From NCBI GenBank assembly GCA_024330215.1, contig JANDLU010000026.1, positions 1-40,757 on the forward strand: a DNA stretch of 40,757 nucleotides, in the 5' to 3' direction. Below are positions 17,615-25,636 of the stretch, one piece after another; within the stretch, counting starts at the first letter, position 1; the number at the start of each line of letters is the position of its first letter. Source of the stretch: Candidatus Gaiellasilicea maunaloa (GTDB lineage Bacteria > Actinomycetota > Thermoleophilia > Gaiellales > Gaiellaceae). Below the pieces are notes generated by a model that did no database searches, had not been told where the DNA came from, and saw nothing but the letters and a program-made list of their open reading frames with translations. Both the position numbers and the translations under genes were made by a program.

Positions 17615-19156
17615 TCAGGCACCGGGGATCCGGAGGAGGCCGAGCTGACCGCCGTCACGCTGGTACGTGAGGGTGCCGCGAACTTCCTCGTCGATCACGA
17701 GCGTTCCGGCCTGGACGTCCACGAGGAACGCTCCTGGCCCGAAGACGCTGGCTGCGTCGATGATCCCGCTCGACTCCCAGGCGCCGAGCTTGCCGAGTAC
17801 CGTTCCGACGTCTGTCGGGCCTCCGTCTGCGGACTGATTCACCTTCGCCGCCACGAGCTGGGTGCCGGACTCGAGGTCGTACTGCCAGATCCGGGCCGTG
17901 GTCGCGTTCGCCTCGTCCGGGAAGAACTGCTGGCTCGAGCCGGGATCCTCGGTGACCAGGAGGCTCTTGGCCGTGGTCTCGAGGTTGTCCGGCTGATGGA
18001 TCTCCCCGGGGGCCTTGACGGAAGCGTCGTCGCCCTCGATCAGGATCGAGAGGCTCAGCACCTTCGTCGGGTCGCTCGGATCGAGAACCAGCTTCCAGAT
18101 GCGGCCGTTCGTCGAGATCCCAGGCCCGGTCGGCCCTGCCAAGCCACGGCCGCTGTCGGCCACGTAGATCACGTTCTGCATGTGTGGCCGCCTGTCGTAG
18201 GCGATGTCCTCGACCCGCACGAACTGGAAGACGTTGAGCGCGTCGGAGGCCGCCTCGAGCTTCGTCTGGTCGCCCACCGCGTCTTCCTTGGCGATCTTCT
18301 CGAACGTGCCGCTCTGCGACATCGTCGTGCCGACCGGAAAGTCGTAGTAGTCATTGATCGCCGCGTCGTCGAGCACGAGGCCGTACAGGTCGCCGTCGTC
18401 GTGCCAGACTGCGTCGGCGTCCTTGGCGATGTACGAGTAGAGCTGCGACTGCGCCGGGTTGCTCGTGAACGTGTCGTCGCCCGACAGGACGACCGGCTGG
18501 CCATAGCCCGGGATCGCCACCGCGTTCTCGTGGTTGTGTCGACCCATCCCGTAGATCCCCTTGTACGTGTCGTTGCGCACGTCGTACGCGACGACGAGCC
18601 CCGCTTGCTCGGCGGCCGGGTCGCCGGGCGTCGTCGGCCACGCCTGGCCGGTCCGGTAGACGAAGTCCGTCGCCTCTTCGTTCGTGAAGAGGATGGGCCG
18701 ACTGAAGCCGTGCTCCTTCGTGGCGATGAAGTTCGAGCAGAAGCGCTGGAAGTTCGCCTCCGACGGGATTACGAGGCTGCCCTGGAGCACGCCGCCGCTG
18801 CGCTGGCTGAGCCGCAGCTTGCTCACCATCGCGTTCGTGAAGTCGTTGAAGCCGACGCCGGTGGCCGCGTTGTATGGGAACGGCACGGTTGACGTCTCGT
18901 GGTTCACGTACAGGTCGACCGTGCCCTTGCCGTTCTTCACGAACGAGATCCCGTCCGGGATCGACTCGAACCTGTAGCCGTGCGAGAGCGTGTCGCCGAC
19001 CGTGATGATCGGCTCGTACGACGCGCCCGCGGCGACCGGATCGATCATCGGTCCCTGAGTCGTCTTGAACCCAGGGCTGGCGCCCGTCGCCGCCGTTGCT
19101 GCGACGATGGTCGCGAGACCCGCGGCGAGCACGGCGACACAAAGAGCTTTCCGCAT
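17615..19156 (-). CDS. PhoX-like secreted phosphatase (DUF839)
   Basis: 513 residues. A signal peptide spans about the first 30 residues (MRKALCVAVLAAGLATIVAA then ATGA). The body has DUF839/PhoX features: DLYVNHETSTVPFPY, NFIATKEHGF, GRHNHENAVAIPGYG, DDTFTSNPAQSQLY and a late FVRVEDIAYDRRP. PhoX enzymes are calcium/iron-dependent alkaline phosphatases acting outside the cell. This one is close to the full domain size but I cannot verify the metal ligands individually. ATG at 19156 follows a GGTGGAG ribosome site. It lies 44 bases downstream of the DUF354 gene and ends 16 bases from the convergent dehydratase gene. Confidence 0.8.
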   Translation of the reverse strand: MRKALCVAVLAAGLATIVAATAATGASPGFKTTQGPMIDPVAAGASYEPIITVGDTLSHGYRFESIPDGISFVKNGKGTVDLYVNHETSTVPFPYNAATGVGFNDFTNAMVSKLRLSQRSGGVLQGSLVIPSEANFQRFCSNFIATKEHGFSRPILFTNEEATDFVYRTGQAWPTTPGDPAAEQAGLVVAYDVRNDTYKGIYGMGRHNHENAVAIPGYGQPVVLSGDDTFTSNPAQSQLYSYIAKDADAVWHDDGDLYGLVLDDAAINDYYDFPVGTTMSQSGTFEKIAKEDAVGDQTKLEAASDALNVFQFVRVEDIAYDRRPHMQNVIYVADSGRGLAGPTGPGISTNGRIWKLVLDPSDPTKVLSLSILIEGDDASVKAPGEIHQPDNLETTAKSLLVTEDPGSSQQFFPDEANATTARIWQYDLESGTQLVAAKVNQSADGGPTDVGTVLGKLGAWESSGIIDAASVFGPGAFLVDVQAGTLVIDEEVRGTLTYQRDGGQLGLLRIPGA

Positions 19157-19200
19157 GTGACTCCACCTTCTTCCCCGTTGACGAGTGTGCGCAGGCGATG

Positions 19201-20211
19201 TTACGCCTGTCGTGCGGAGAGCAGAAGGTCGAGCAAGGTTTCCGGCTCGCGACGCACACGAGCCGTTCTGCCTGGATCGCGCTTGCGCAAGACGAGCGCA
19301 CCGGGATCGGTCAGTCGCAGGAGCCGTCCGTCGCGGATCAGGCGCTCGTCGACTCCGCCGAGCCGGCCGACGAACGTGGTGTAGACCGGGACTCCGAGCG
19401 CCACTGCCTCGCGGTTCATCGTCCCGCCCGCCGAGACGACGAGATCCGCTCTGGCGACGAGGCTCTGTGCGTCGACCGCGCGTTCCGGAATGATGAGCGA
19501 CGGCAGGCGGAGCTCCCTGAGCGCGGCGCGCTGCTCGTCCGTCCGCGGGAGGACCACGGCCTGAACCGCCTCGTCGCGGCCCAGCCGCTCGAGCACGCCT
19601 GCGAGGAGCGGGTTTCCGTGCCGGTGATAGAGCGAGACCTCCGGGGGCGTGCGCACGACCGCCAGCACCCGCTCCGGATCGAGCCCCACGATCGGCTCCG
19701 CGACCGGCTCGAAATCGGCGAGGTAGTACTCCTCCTTCAGGCCCTCGTAGCGGAGCAACTTTGGAGGTCGGGCTCCGAAGCGATCGAGCCGGTCGAGCGG
19801 GATCGCATCCGGGACGACGACGCGGGTGGCGGCGCGGCAGCCGAGCTGGTGCTGAAGCCACGCGTACTCATAGTCGAACGCGGTCGCGCTCGGCACGCCG
19901 AGCCGGAGCGCGGTCAGCGCGAGCTCGTGGGAGCCATGCGTGAGCGCGACGTCGAAGTCACGAGCCCGTGCGAAGCGGTGCAGCGCGCCGAGGCGACCGA
20001 GCAGCGCGCGCGCCTTGCCGAGGCGTCCTCCCCCACCGTGGCGCGGGCCGACGATGCGGTGCTCGATCTCGTGCAGCTCGAGCAGCTGTACGGTCTGCGC
20101 GTACTCGCGGGTCGTCACCTCGACCTCGTGCCCGCCTGCCTCGAGGAGACCGATCAACGGGCGGAAGAAGGAGACGTGCGGCGAGTTCGTGATGTCGATC
20201 CAGACCCGCAC
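19201..20211 (-). CDS. DUF354 family glycosyltransferase-like protein
   Basis: 336 residues starting VRVWIDITNSPHVSFFRPLI, the hallmark N-terminus of DUF354, a GT-B-like fold family related to UDP-GlcNAc 2-epimerase and glycosyltransferases. Further family features are EVTTREYAQT, THGSHELALTALRLG, FDYEYAWLQHQLG and the C-terminal donor-site-like VSAGGTMNREAVALGVPVYTT, quoted in part. No signal peptide or membrane helix is seen. It is presumably an envelope glycan enzyme, but its substrate is unknown. GTG at 20211 opens the family N-terminus. The gene is divergent from the HD-GYP gene with 54 bases between. Confidence 0.85.
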   Translation of the reverse strand: MRVWIDITNSPHVSFFRPLIGLLEAGGHEVEVTTREYAQTVQLLELHEIEHRIVGPRHGGGGRLGKARALLGRLGALHRFARARDFDVALTHGSHELALTALRLGVPSATAFDYEYAWLQHQLGCRAATRVVVPDAIPLDRLDRFGARPPKLLRYEGLKEEYYLADFEPVAEPIVGLDPERVLAVVRTPPEVSLYHRHGNPLLAGVLERLGRDEAVQAVVLPRTDEQRAALRELRLPSLIIPERAVDAQSLVARADLVVSAGGTMNREAVALGVPVYTTFVGRLGGVDERLIRDGRLLRLTDPGALVLRKRDPGRTARVRREPETLLDLLLSARQA

Positions 20212-20265
20212 CGGCCCGAGTGTAGGGATCAAGCGGGCGTGGCTGCTGCCGACGAAAGGGGGACG

Positions 20266-21618
20266 ATGGCGGTTGTGCAACTCCAGCTGCGCATGTCCGA
20301 GGTGATCTCGGCGCTCTCCTACGCGCTCGATATCACAGAGGGCCAGCCGCCCGGACACGCGGTCCGGTCGTGCCTGATCGGGATGCGGCTGGCCGACGAG
20401 CTCGGCCTCGACCCCCAGGCAAGATCCAATCTCCATTACGCGCTGCTCCTGAAGGACGCAGGGTGCTCGTCGAACGCGGCCAAGATCTGCTCGCTCTTCC
20501 GGTCTGACGACCTCCGGCTGAAAGGCGGCGTCAAGACGGTCGAGTGGACGAGCCTCTCGGAGAACTTCGTCTGGGCCGTGCGGAACGTCGCGCCCGAGAG
20601 CTCCCCGCTCGGTCGGGCGGCGGCACTCGTCCGGCTCGGCTTCAAGCAGGGTGCGCAGAGAGATCTCTTCGAGACTCGCTGCGAGCGCGGCGCAGACATC
20701 GCGCGAGAGCTCGGCTTTCCGGAGCAGACCGCGGAGGCGATCCGAACGCTCGACGAGCACTGGGACGGGCGCGGTCAACCGCTCGGGCTGCGCGGCGAGG
20801 AGATCCCCCCTTTGGGGCGGATCGTCTGCGTCGCGCAGTCGACCGACGTCTTCGCCGTCACGCACGGTCTCGCGGCCGCCTACCGGATGGCCCGCGAGCG
20901 GCGCGGCACGTGGTTCGACCCGGCGGTCGTCGGCGCGCTCGAGGCGATCGAGGGCGACCGCCCGTTCTGGGCCCGCCTTTCGTCGGGCGATGCCGATGGA
21001 CTCGTCGGCGAGCTCGAGCCGGTGGATCGCGCCGTCCACGTCGACGCGGCGGGCCTCGACCGGGTGGCCGGCGCGTTCGCACGGGTGATCGACGCCAAGT
21101 CGCCGTTTACGGCGCGACATTCGGATCGCGTCGCGGAGATCGCGATCGGGATCGGCGTCGTCGTCGGGCTTCCCGAGCCCGAGCTCCGCCGACTTCGGCT
21201 GGCTGCGCTCCTGCACGACATCGGCAAGCTCGGGATCTCCAACCTCATTCTCGACAAGCCCGGGCGGCTGACCGACGCCGAGCGGGGCGAGATCGAGCGC
21301 CATCCCATCTTCACGCGTGAGCTCCTCAGCCGCGTCGCCCCGTTCCAGGACCTGGCAGACGACGCCAGCGATCATCACGAGAAGCTCGACGGCAGCGGCT
21401 ATCCGCGCGGGTTGCGCGGCGACGAGCTGACGCCGTCTGCGCGGATCCTCGCCGTCGCCGACATCTTCGAGGCGATGACGGCCGTACGTCCGTACCGGGA
21501 CCCCCTGCCGATCGGGAGCGTGCTCGAGGCACTCGACGCGGACGCCGGAAGCAGGCTGCTCGACCCCGTGTGCGTAACCGCCTTGCGCTCGTGGATCGAG
21601 CTCGCCGCGGCCGCCTGA
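20266..21618 (+). CDS. HD-GYP domain protein with an N-terminal degenerate HD domain
   Basis: 450 residues with two HD-like regions. The first, around residues 55-180, keeps ALLLKDAGCSSNAAKI where the HD doublet would be (KD instead of HD). It also keeps a second-helix region ending DEHWDGRGQPLGLRGEEIP. The second is a full HD-GYP domain: LLHDIGKLGISN (His317-Asp318), SDHHEKLDGSGYP (His370-His371, GYP 378-380) and RILAVADIFEAMTA. HD-GYP proteins degrade cyclic di-GMP or related dinucleotides. There is no receiver or membrane domain. ATG at 20266 follows AAAGGGGGA. The first domain is probably regulatory, which is an inference from its altered metal ligands. Confidence 0.9.
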   Translation: MAVVQLQLRMSEVISALSYALDITEGQPPGHAVRSCLIGMRLADELGLDPQARSNLHYALLLKDAGCSSNAAKICSLFRSDDLRLKGGVKTVEWTSLSENFVWAVRNVAPESSPLGRAAALVRLGFKQGAQRDLFETRCERGADIARELGFPEQTAEAIRTLDEHWDGRGQPLGLRGEEIPPLGRIVCVAQSTDVFAVTHGLAAAYRMARERRGTWFDPAVVGALEAIEGDRPFWARLSSGDADGLVGELEPVDRAVHVDAAGLDRVAGAFARVIDAKSPFTARHSDRVAEIAIGIGVVVGLPEPELRRLRLAALLHDIGKLGISNLILDKPGRLTDAERGEIERHPIFTRELLSRVAPFQDLADDASDHHEKLDGSGYPRGLRGDELTPSARILAVADIFEAMTAVRPYRDPLPIGSVLEALDADAGSRLLDPVCVTALRSWIELAAAA

Positions 21619-21632
21619 GAACCACAGACGGA

Positions 21633-21638
21633 TATAAC
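21633..21638 (+). promoter_or_regulatory. -10-like TATAAC box close to the LysR start codon
   Basis: TATAAC ends 8 bases before the ATG at 21647 and there is no Shine-Dalgarno sequence in that gap. If used, transcription would begin at or next to the ATG, giving a leaderless mRNA, which is common in Actinobacteria. Confidence 0.5.
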
Positions 21639-21654
21639 GTGTCCTTATGGACAC
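21639..21654. promoter_or_regulatory. Perfect inverted repeat spanning the LysR start codon
   Basis: GTGTCC-TTAT-GGACAC has 6-base perfect arms, and the ATG sits at its centre/right arm. It lies right after the -10-like box, where a bound regulator would block transcription. An autoregulatory operator or an RNA hairpin hiding the start codon are both possible. Confidence 0.45.
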
Positions 21655-22540
21655 TCGCCAGCTCGCCGCATTCTGCACCGTTGTCGAGCGTAAGAGCTTC
21701 TCACAAGCCGCCGAGCGGCTCGGGGTGACGCAGCCGGCCGTGTCCCTCCAGGTGCGGGCGCTCGAGAAGAGGCTCGGGGCCCAGCTCCTCGATCGCTCCG
21801 GCCGCCGCGTGGAGCCGACCGAGGCGGGCCTGCGGCTCTATCGGGGGGCGCAGCGCTTGCTCGCGCTCGAGGAGCAGCTCGTGAACGAGGTTGCGGCCGA
21901 GGCAGAGGCGGAGCTCGCCGGCGACCTGCGCCTCGGCGCTTCCACCGGGCCGGCGGCGATCGTCGTCCCGCTGCTCCTCTGCGAGTTTCAGCGCGCTCAC
22001 CCCTTGGTCAAGATCTCGCTCTCGGTACACGACACCCAGTCGGTCGTCGAGCTCGTGGCCGAGCGGGAGCTCGAGCTCGGGATCGTCGGCGCGGCCAGGC
22101 GGCACCGCTCGGTCAGCTTCGAGCCCTTCTTCGAGGACGAGGTGATCCTCGTCTGTCCGCCGGGACACCGGTTCGGCGGACGGACGGTGTCACTCGACGA
22201 GCTCCGGCAGGAGCAGTTGATCGTGATGCAGGAGGGCGCCGGGGTGAGGCAGATCGTCGAGGACGAGTTGAGGGCGGCCGGCACGCGACTGCGCGAGCTC
22301 GACGTGCGGCTCGAGCTCGGGCTCCAGGAATCCGTACGGAGCGCGGTTCAGGCCGGCTACGGAGTCGCCTTCATCTCCAGGTCGGCCGTCGAGTCCGAGC
22401 TTGCCGCGGGCACGCTCGTCGCGGCCCGGGTCGAGGGGATCGACGCGACCCGTGAGATCTCGCTTGTTCGGACGACGGGACGCGCCGCGACTCGGGCGGC
22501 GGAGGGGTTCGTCGCGTTCGCCCGCGAGCGGCTGGCGTGA
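21647..22540 (+). CDS. LysR family transcriptional regulator
   Basis: 297 residues. The N-terminal winged helix-turn-helix (MDTRQLAAFCTVVERKSFSQ onward, with LGVTQPAVSLQVRALEKRLG as recognition part) is typical of LysR regulators. A linker helix of Ala/Glu residues (LLALEEQLVNEVAAEAEAEL) and a periplasmic-binding-type effector domain from about residue 92 follow. The gene is translationally coupled (GTGA) to a maleylacetate reductase-like gene on the same strand, so that gene is the most likely target. LysR proteins of aromatic catabolism often sense muconate-type intermediates; the effector here is unknown. Confidence 0.93.
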   Translation: MDTRQLAAFCTVVERKSFSQAAERLGVTQPAVSLQVRALEKRLGAQLLDRSGRRVEPTEAGLRLYRGAQRLLALEEQLVNEVAAEAEAELAGDLRLGASTGPAAIVVPLLLCEFQRAHPLVKISLSVHDTQSVVELVAERELELGIVGAARRHRSVSFEPFFEDEVILVCPPGHRFGGRTVSLDELRQEQLIVMQEGAGVRQIVEDELRAAGTRLRELDVRLELGLQESVRSAVQAGYGVAFISRSAVESELAAGTLVAARVEGIDATREISLVRTTGRAATRAAEGFVAFARERLA

Positions 22541-23502
22541 TCGTCCGCTGGGGGATCGACGAGCTCGAGGCGCTGTTGAGCGAGCTCGATCTCGCTCGAC
22601 CGTTCGTCTTCGCCGGGGAGCGGTTCTCCGTGCCGCAGCTCGTGCCGCACGGCCGCTGGACCGAGCTGCCGACGGATCGGATCGCGGAGGCGGCGGCCGC
22701 GGCGCGCGGAGCGGACGGGCTGGTCGCGCTCGGGGGCGGCAGCGCCATCGACACGGCGAAGGCGGTCTCCGCGGAGCTCTCGCTGCCGCTCGTCTCGATC
22801 CCGACGACGTACTCGGGCGCCGAATGGACCTCCTTCTACGGCGTCCGCGACCCCGATCGGCGATTGCGGGGCGGCGGTGCCGGCGCGCTTCCCGTCGGAG
22901 TCGTCTACGAGCCTTGGTTCTCGCTCGACCTGCCGCGTGCCGAGACCGTCGGGACGGCGCTGAACGCGCTCGCCCACTGCGCCGAGGCGCTCTACGTGAA
23001 GGAGCGGAACGAGGCGGCGGACCGGCACGCGCTCGCGGGAGCACGGCTGATCTCGACGTGGCTGCCGCGTGTCGTCGCCGGCGAGGGCGATCGGCTCGAG
23101 GCGAGGACGGAGCTCCTCCGCGGCGCGTGCGAGGCCGGCGCGGCGCTGGCGGGCTCGATGCTCGGGCTCGGCCACGCGCTCGCGCAAGCGCTCGGCGGGC
23201 GCTACGGCCTGCCCCACGGGGCTCTGAACGCGCTGTGCCTGCCGCCCGCACTTCGCTTCAACGCCGAGGTTGCAGACGTCGCCATCGCGCGTTTCGGACA
23301 GGCTCTGGGGACGGACGATTCGGCCGGCCGAGTGGAGGAGCTCGCGCGGTTGGGGGGCTTCGAGCGGCTTCGTGATCTTGATGTGCCGGAGGCCGAGCTC
23401 GGCGATGTGGCCGAGGTGGTGATCTCCCGCGCGGGCGCGAGATCGAATCCACGGCGGGCATCGGCGACCGAGGTGGAGGCGCTGCTGCGCTCGATCTGGT
23501 GA
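22537..23502 (+). CDS. Iron-containing alcohol dehydrogenase family, maleylacetate reductase-like
   Basis: 321 residues, slightly shorter than typical maleylacetate reductases (about 350). Motifs in order: ALGGGSAIDTAKA (64-76, NAD(P) binding), SIPTTYSGAEWT (87-98), NALAHCAEALY (143-153), GLGHALAQALGG (210-221) and GLPHG (224-228). The His residues in the last three are candidate metal or active-site ligands. Maleylacetate reductase reduces maleylacetate to 3-oxoadipate in hydroxyquinol, resorcinol or chlorocatechol breakdown. No ring-cleavage dioxygenase gene is present in the window, so the substrate remains an inference from family features and the coupled LysR gene. Confidence 0.82.
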   Translation: MIVRWGIDELEALLSELDLARPFVFAGERFSVPQLVPHGRWTELPTDRIAEAAAAARGADGLVALGGGSAIDTAKAVSAELSLPLVSIPTTYSGAEWTSFYGVRDPDRRLRGGGAGALPVGVVYEPWFSLDLPRAETVGTALNALAHCAEALYVKERNEAADRHALAGARLISTWLPRVVAGEGDRLEARTELLRGACEAGAALAGSMLGLGHALAQALGGRYGLPHGALNALCLPPALRFNAEVADVAIARFGQALGTDDSAGRVEELARLGGFERLRDLDVPEAELGDVAEVVISRAGARSNPRRASATEVEALLRSIW

Positions 23503-23535
23503 GGAGGCTGCAGGTCGATCGGGCCGCCCGAGGCA

Positions 23536-24267
23536 TCACCGGAAGCGCTGGCCCTCGTCACGGCGATAGCCCCAGACGGCGACCGCGGCGAACACTGCCG
23601 TGTAGATCGCGAGCATCGACCATGCCCGCCACCGCCACGGCTGTCCGATGACGACGCCCGTGAGCGCATCGGCGAAGCCTCGAGTCGGAAGATAGGGCGA
23701 GATCTGGGCAACCGGATCGGGCAGATCGTCGGGAGTCGTCCACAGGCCGCCGCAATACGAGAGGCCGAGATAGACGAGGTTGGCGATCGGCAGCGCTCCT
23801 CGAGGCGTGGCGAGGTAGCCGAGCGCGATCCCGAGCAGCGCGAACGGAGCGCCGCCGAGCAGGAGCGCGACGGCCAGAGCTCCCCAGCGCCACACGGGGA
23901 GCGAGGCCGGCGTCACCAATAGAGCGACGACGACGACTGCTGCAGCCGCAGCAGTCCCGAACAGCGCAGCAGAGAGCACGCGCCCTCCGAACCGGACGAC
24001 CGGCTCGACGGGCAGCGTCCGCAGATACACCTCCCACGGGGAGATCCGCTCGTTCGCGATCCCCACTCCGAACTGGAACAGCGCCACGCCCAGGACCGCG
24101 AACCCCGCGAACAGAGCTGCTGCGACGTCTGCCTCCTCGGCCTTGACGTGCGGCGCCGCGAACACGAGGAAGAACAGCATCGGGAAGGCCAGCGTCGGGA
24201 TGATGTACGCGGGCAGCCGCAGCAACTCGAGCGTCGCCGCGCGCGCATGGAGCAAGGCGAGCTTCAT
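23536..24267 (-). CDS. ABC-2 type transporter permease of the RiPP operon (SagH-like)
   Basis: 243 residues with about six hydrophobic segments: YIIPTLAFPMLFFLVFAAP, AALFAGFAVLGVALFQFGVG, GTAAAAAVVVVALLVTPA, LAVALLLGGAPFALLGIALGY, LPIANLVYLGLSYCGGLW and WSMLAIYTAVFAAVAVWGY, the fourth quoted in part. A charged loop ANERISPWEVYLRTLP follows helix 2, a common contact to the ATPase. It probably forms the membrane part of the exporter for the modified peptide. Streptolysin S-type loci usually carry two permeases (SagH and SagI); only one is found here, so it may work as a homodimer. Last gene of the operon; ATG at 24267 overlaps the ATPase stop. Confidence 0.85.
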   Translation of the reverse strand: MKLALLHARAATLELLRLPAYIIPTLAFPMLFFLVFAAPHVKAEEADVAAALFAGFAVLGVALFQFGVGIANERISPWEVYLRTLPVEPVVRFGGRVLSAALFGTAAAAAVVVVALLVTPASLPVWRWGALAVALLLGGAPFALLGIALGYLATPRGALPIANLVYLGLSYCGGLWTTPDDLPDPVAQISPYLPTRGFADALTGVVIGQPWRWRAWSMLAIYTAVFAAVAVWGYRRDEGQRFR

Positions 24268-25130
24268 TGAGCCTGGAGCGTCCGCAGCGCCTCCTCGAGC
24301 GGCAAGGGAGACACCTCGAGCGCCTCGAGGCGCGCCCCGGCTTCGAGCAGGCTTCGCACGACTCCGGTGGGATCCGCCGTTCGGATCGTGATCATCTCTC
24401 CCTCCCTCACCGCACTGGCGGCGAGCCGATCGGAGATTGGCTCCGCGCGGAACCGCACCCGGCCCAGTCCCGCCTGCGTCCTGATCGCCGCCAGAGTGCC
24501 GTCCGCCAGCACCCGTCCCTCGTCGATCACCACGACGAGGGACGCCAGCGCCTCGGCCTCCTCGAGGTAATGCGTGGTCAGCAGGATCGTCCCGCCCTCG
24601 GACGCGTAGGACCGGATGGCCTCCCAGGTCGCCTGGCGCGACTCGACGTCGAGACCGGTTGTCGGCTCGTCGAGCACCACGAGGTCGGGCGAGCCGACGA
24701 ACGCGAGTGCGACGGCGAGTCGTCGCTTCTCGCCGCCCGAAAGGCCACCCGTCTGTCGCCCCGCAAGCGCGGAGAGGTGGAAGCGGGCACAAATCTCGTC
24801 GGTCGGGAGCGGACGCACGTAGTGCGCCCGCACGAGCTCGACGACCTCGCGGACTCGCAGCGTCGACGGAAAGGACATCTGCTGCGGAGTCACCCCCAGC
24901 CGGCGCCGCACGGTCGCCCGGCGGGGATCTGCCCCGAAGAGCGAGGCGGTGCCTCGATCCGGGCGGCGCAGGCCGAGCAGGAGCGAGAGCGAGGTCGACT
25001 TCCCGGCGCCGTTCGGGCCGACGAGAGCGACGATCGCCCCCGTCGGCGCCTCATACGAGACGTCATCGAGGATAACGCGGGCGCCCAAGGATTTCCAGAC
25101 GCCGTCCAGCCGGGCTGCGACGGCAGTCAC
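24264..25130 (-). CDS. ABC transporter ATPase of the RiPP operon (SagG-like)
   Basis: 288 residues. A single ABC ATPase domain has Walker A GPNGAGKS (38-45), Q-loop TPQQM (82-86), signature LSGGEKRRLA (131-140), Walker B LVVLDEP (151-157) and an H-loop TTHYLEEAEAL. The last about 75 residues form the C-terminal extension frequent in drug and bacteriocin exporters. It pairs with the single permease encoded immediately downstream. In the SLS-like context it should power export of the mature peptide and may give self-protection. GTG at 25130 overlaps the protease gene stop as GTGA. Confidence 0.88.
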   Translation of the reverse strand: MTAVAARLDGVWKSLGARVILDDVSYEAPTGAIVALVGPNGAGKSTSLSLLLGLRRPDRGTASLFGADPRRATVRRRLGVTPQQMSFPSTLRVREVVELVRAHYVRPLPTDEICARFHLSALAGRQTGGLSGGEKRRLAVALAFVGSPDLVVLDEPTTGLDVESRQATWEAIRSYASEGGTILLTTHYLEEAEALASLVVVIDEGRVLADGTLAAIRTQAGLGRVRFRAEPISDRLAASAVREGEMITIRTADPTGVVRSLLEAGARLEALEVSPLPLEEALRTLQAQ

Positions 25131-25636
25131 GCCGGCTGGGCCCGAGGACGGATGCGCGCCAGCGCCTCGGCCAGGACGACGTTGTAGGTCGCATGGGCGA
25201 CGACTGCAGCGAGGAGGCGACCGGTGGCGAGGTAGACGGTGCCAAAGGTCGCGCCGGTCGCGACCTGGCTCGCTTTGCCCACCCGGTGCATCGCGGCGAA
25301 TCCCAAGCTCGACGCGGCGAGGGCGAGGGGCCAGCCCGCCGCCGCCGCAATGACGCCGAGCGCGAGCCAGCGCCAGAGAATCTCCTCGACGGCGGCCCAG
25401 GCGACGACGAGGGTCAGGCGGACGAGCCAGCGGCCAGCGGGCCTCGGGGTCGGCAAGGGCGGTACCTGCCGGGCGAGGGCTGCGAAGAGGATGACTCCGC
25501 CGACCAGACCCAGACACATCGCCGCCGGAAGGGAGACCGCAGCCTCGGTCGGGGACGGAACCTCGACGAGCGCAAGCGCGGCGACGGCGGCGCCGACACC
25601 GGCGATCACACGCAGCCAAAGCCCTCGGCGCGTCAT
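25127..25636 (-). CDS. CPBP/CAAX intramembrane metalloprotease (SagE-like)
   Basis: 169 residues, shorter than the usual 200-250. Hydrophobic segments lie near residues 8-24, 36-55, 72-83, 91-113 and 128-148. The Abi/CPBP signature is present: EEILWR (84-89), a His in FAAMHRVG (117) and HATYN (148-152). These give the glutamates and histidines expected to bind zinc. In streptolysin S-type loci the CPBP protein SagE is placed with leader removal and/or immunity; that role is inferred here from gene context. ATG at 25636 overlaps the dehydrogenase stop, and its own stop overlaps the ATPase gene. Confidence 0.85.
   Translation of the reverse strand: MTRRGLWLRVIAGVGAAVAALALVEVPSPTEAAVSLPAAMCLGLVGGVILFAALARQVPPLPTPRPAGRWLVRLTLVVAWAAVEEILWRWLALGVIAAAAGWPLALAASSLGFAAMHRVGKASQVATGATFGTVYLATGRLLAAVVAHATYNVVLAEALARIRPRAQPA

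Noticed and set aside
23503..23535. Rho-independent terminator between the convergent reductase and permease genes
   Set aside because: Only a short CGGG-CCG-CCCG stem without a T-tract is present, too weak to call.
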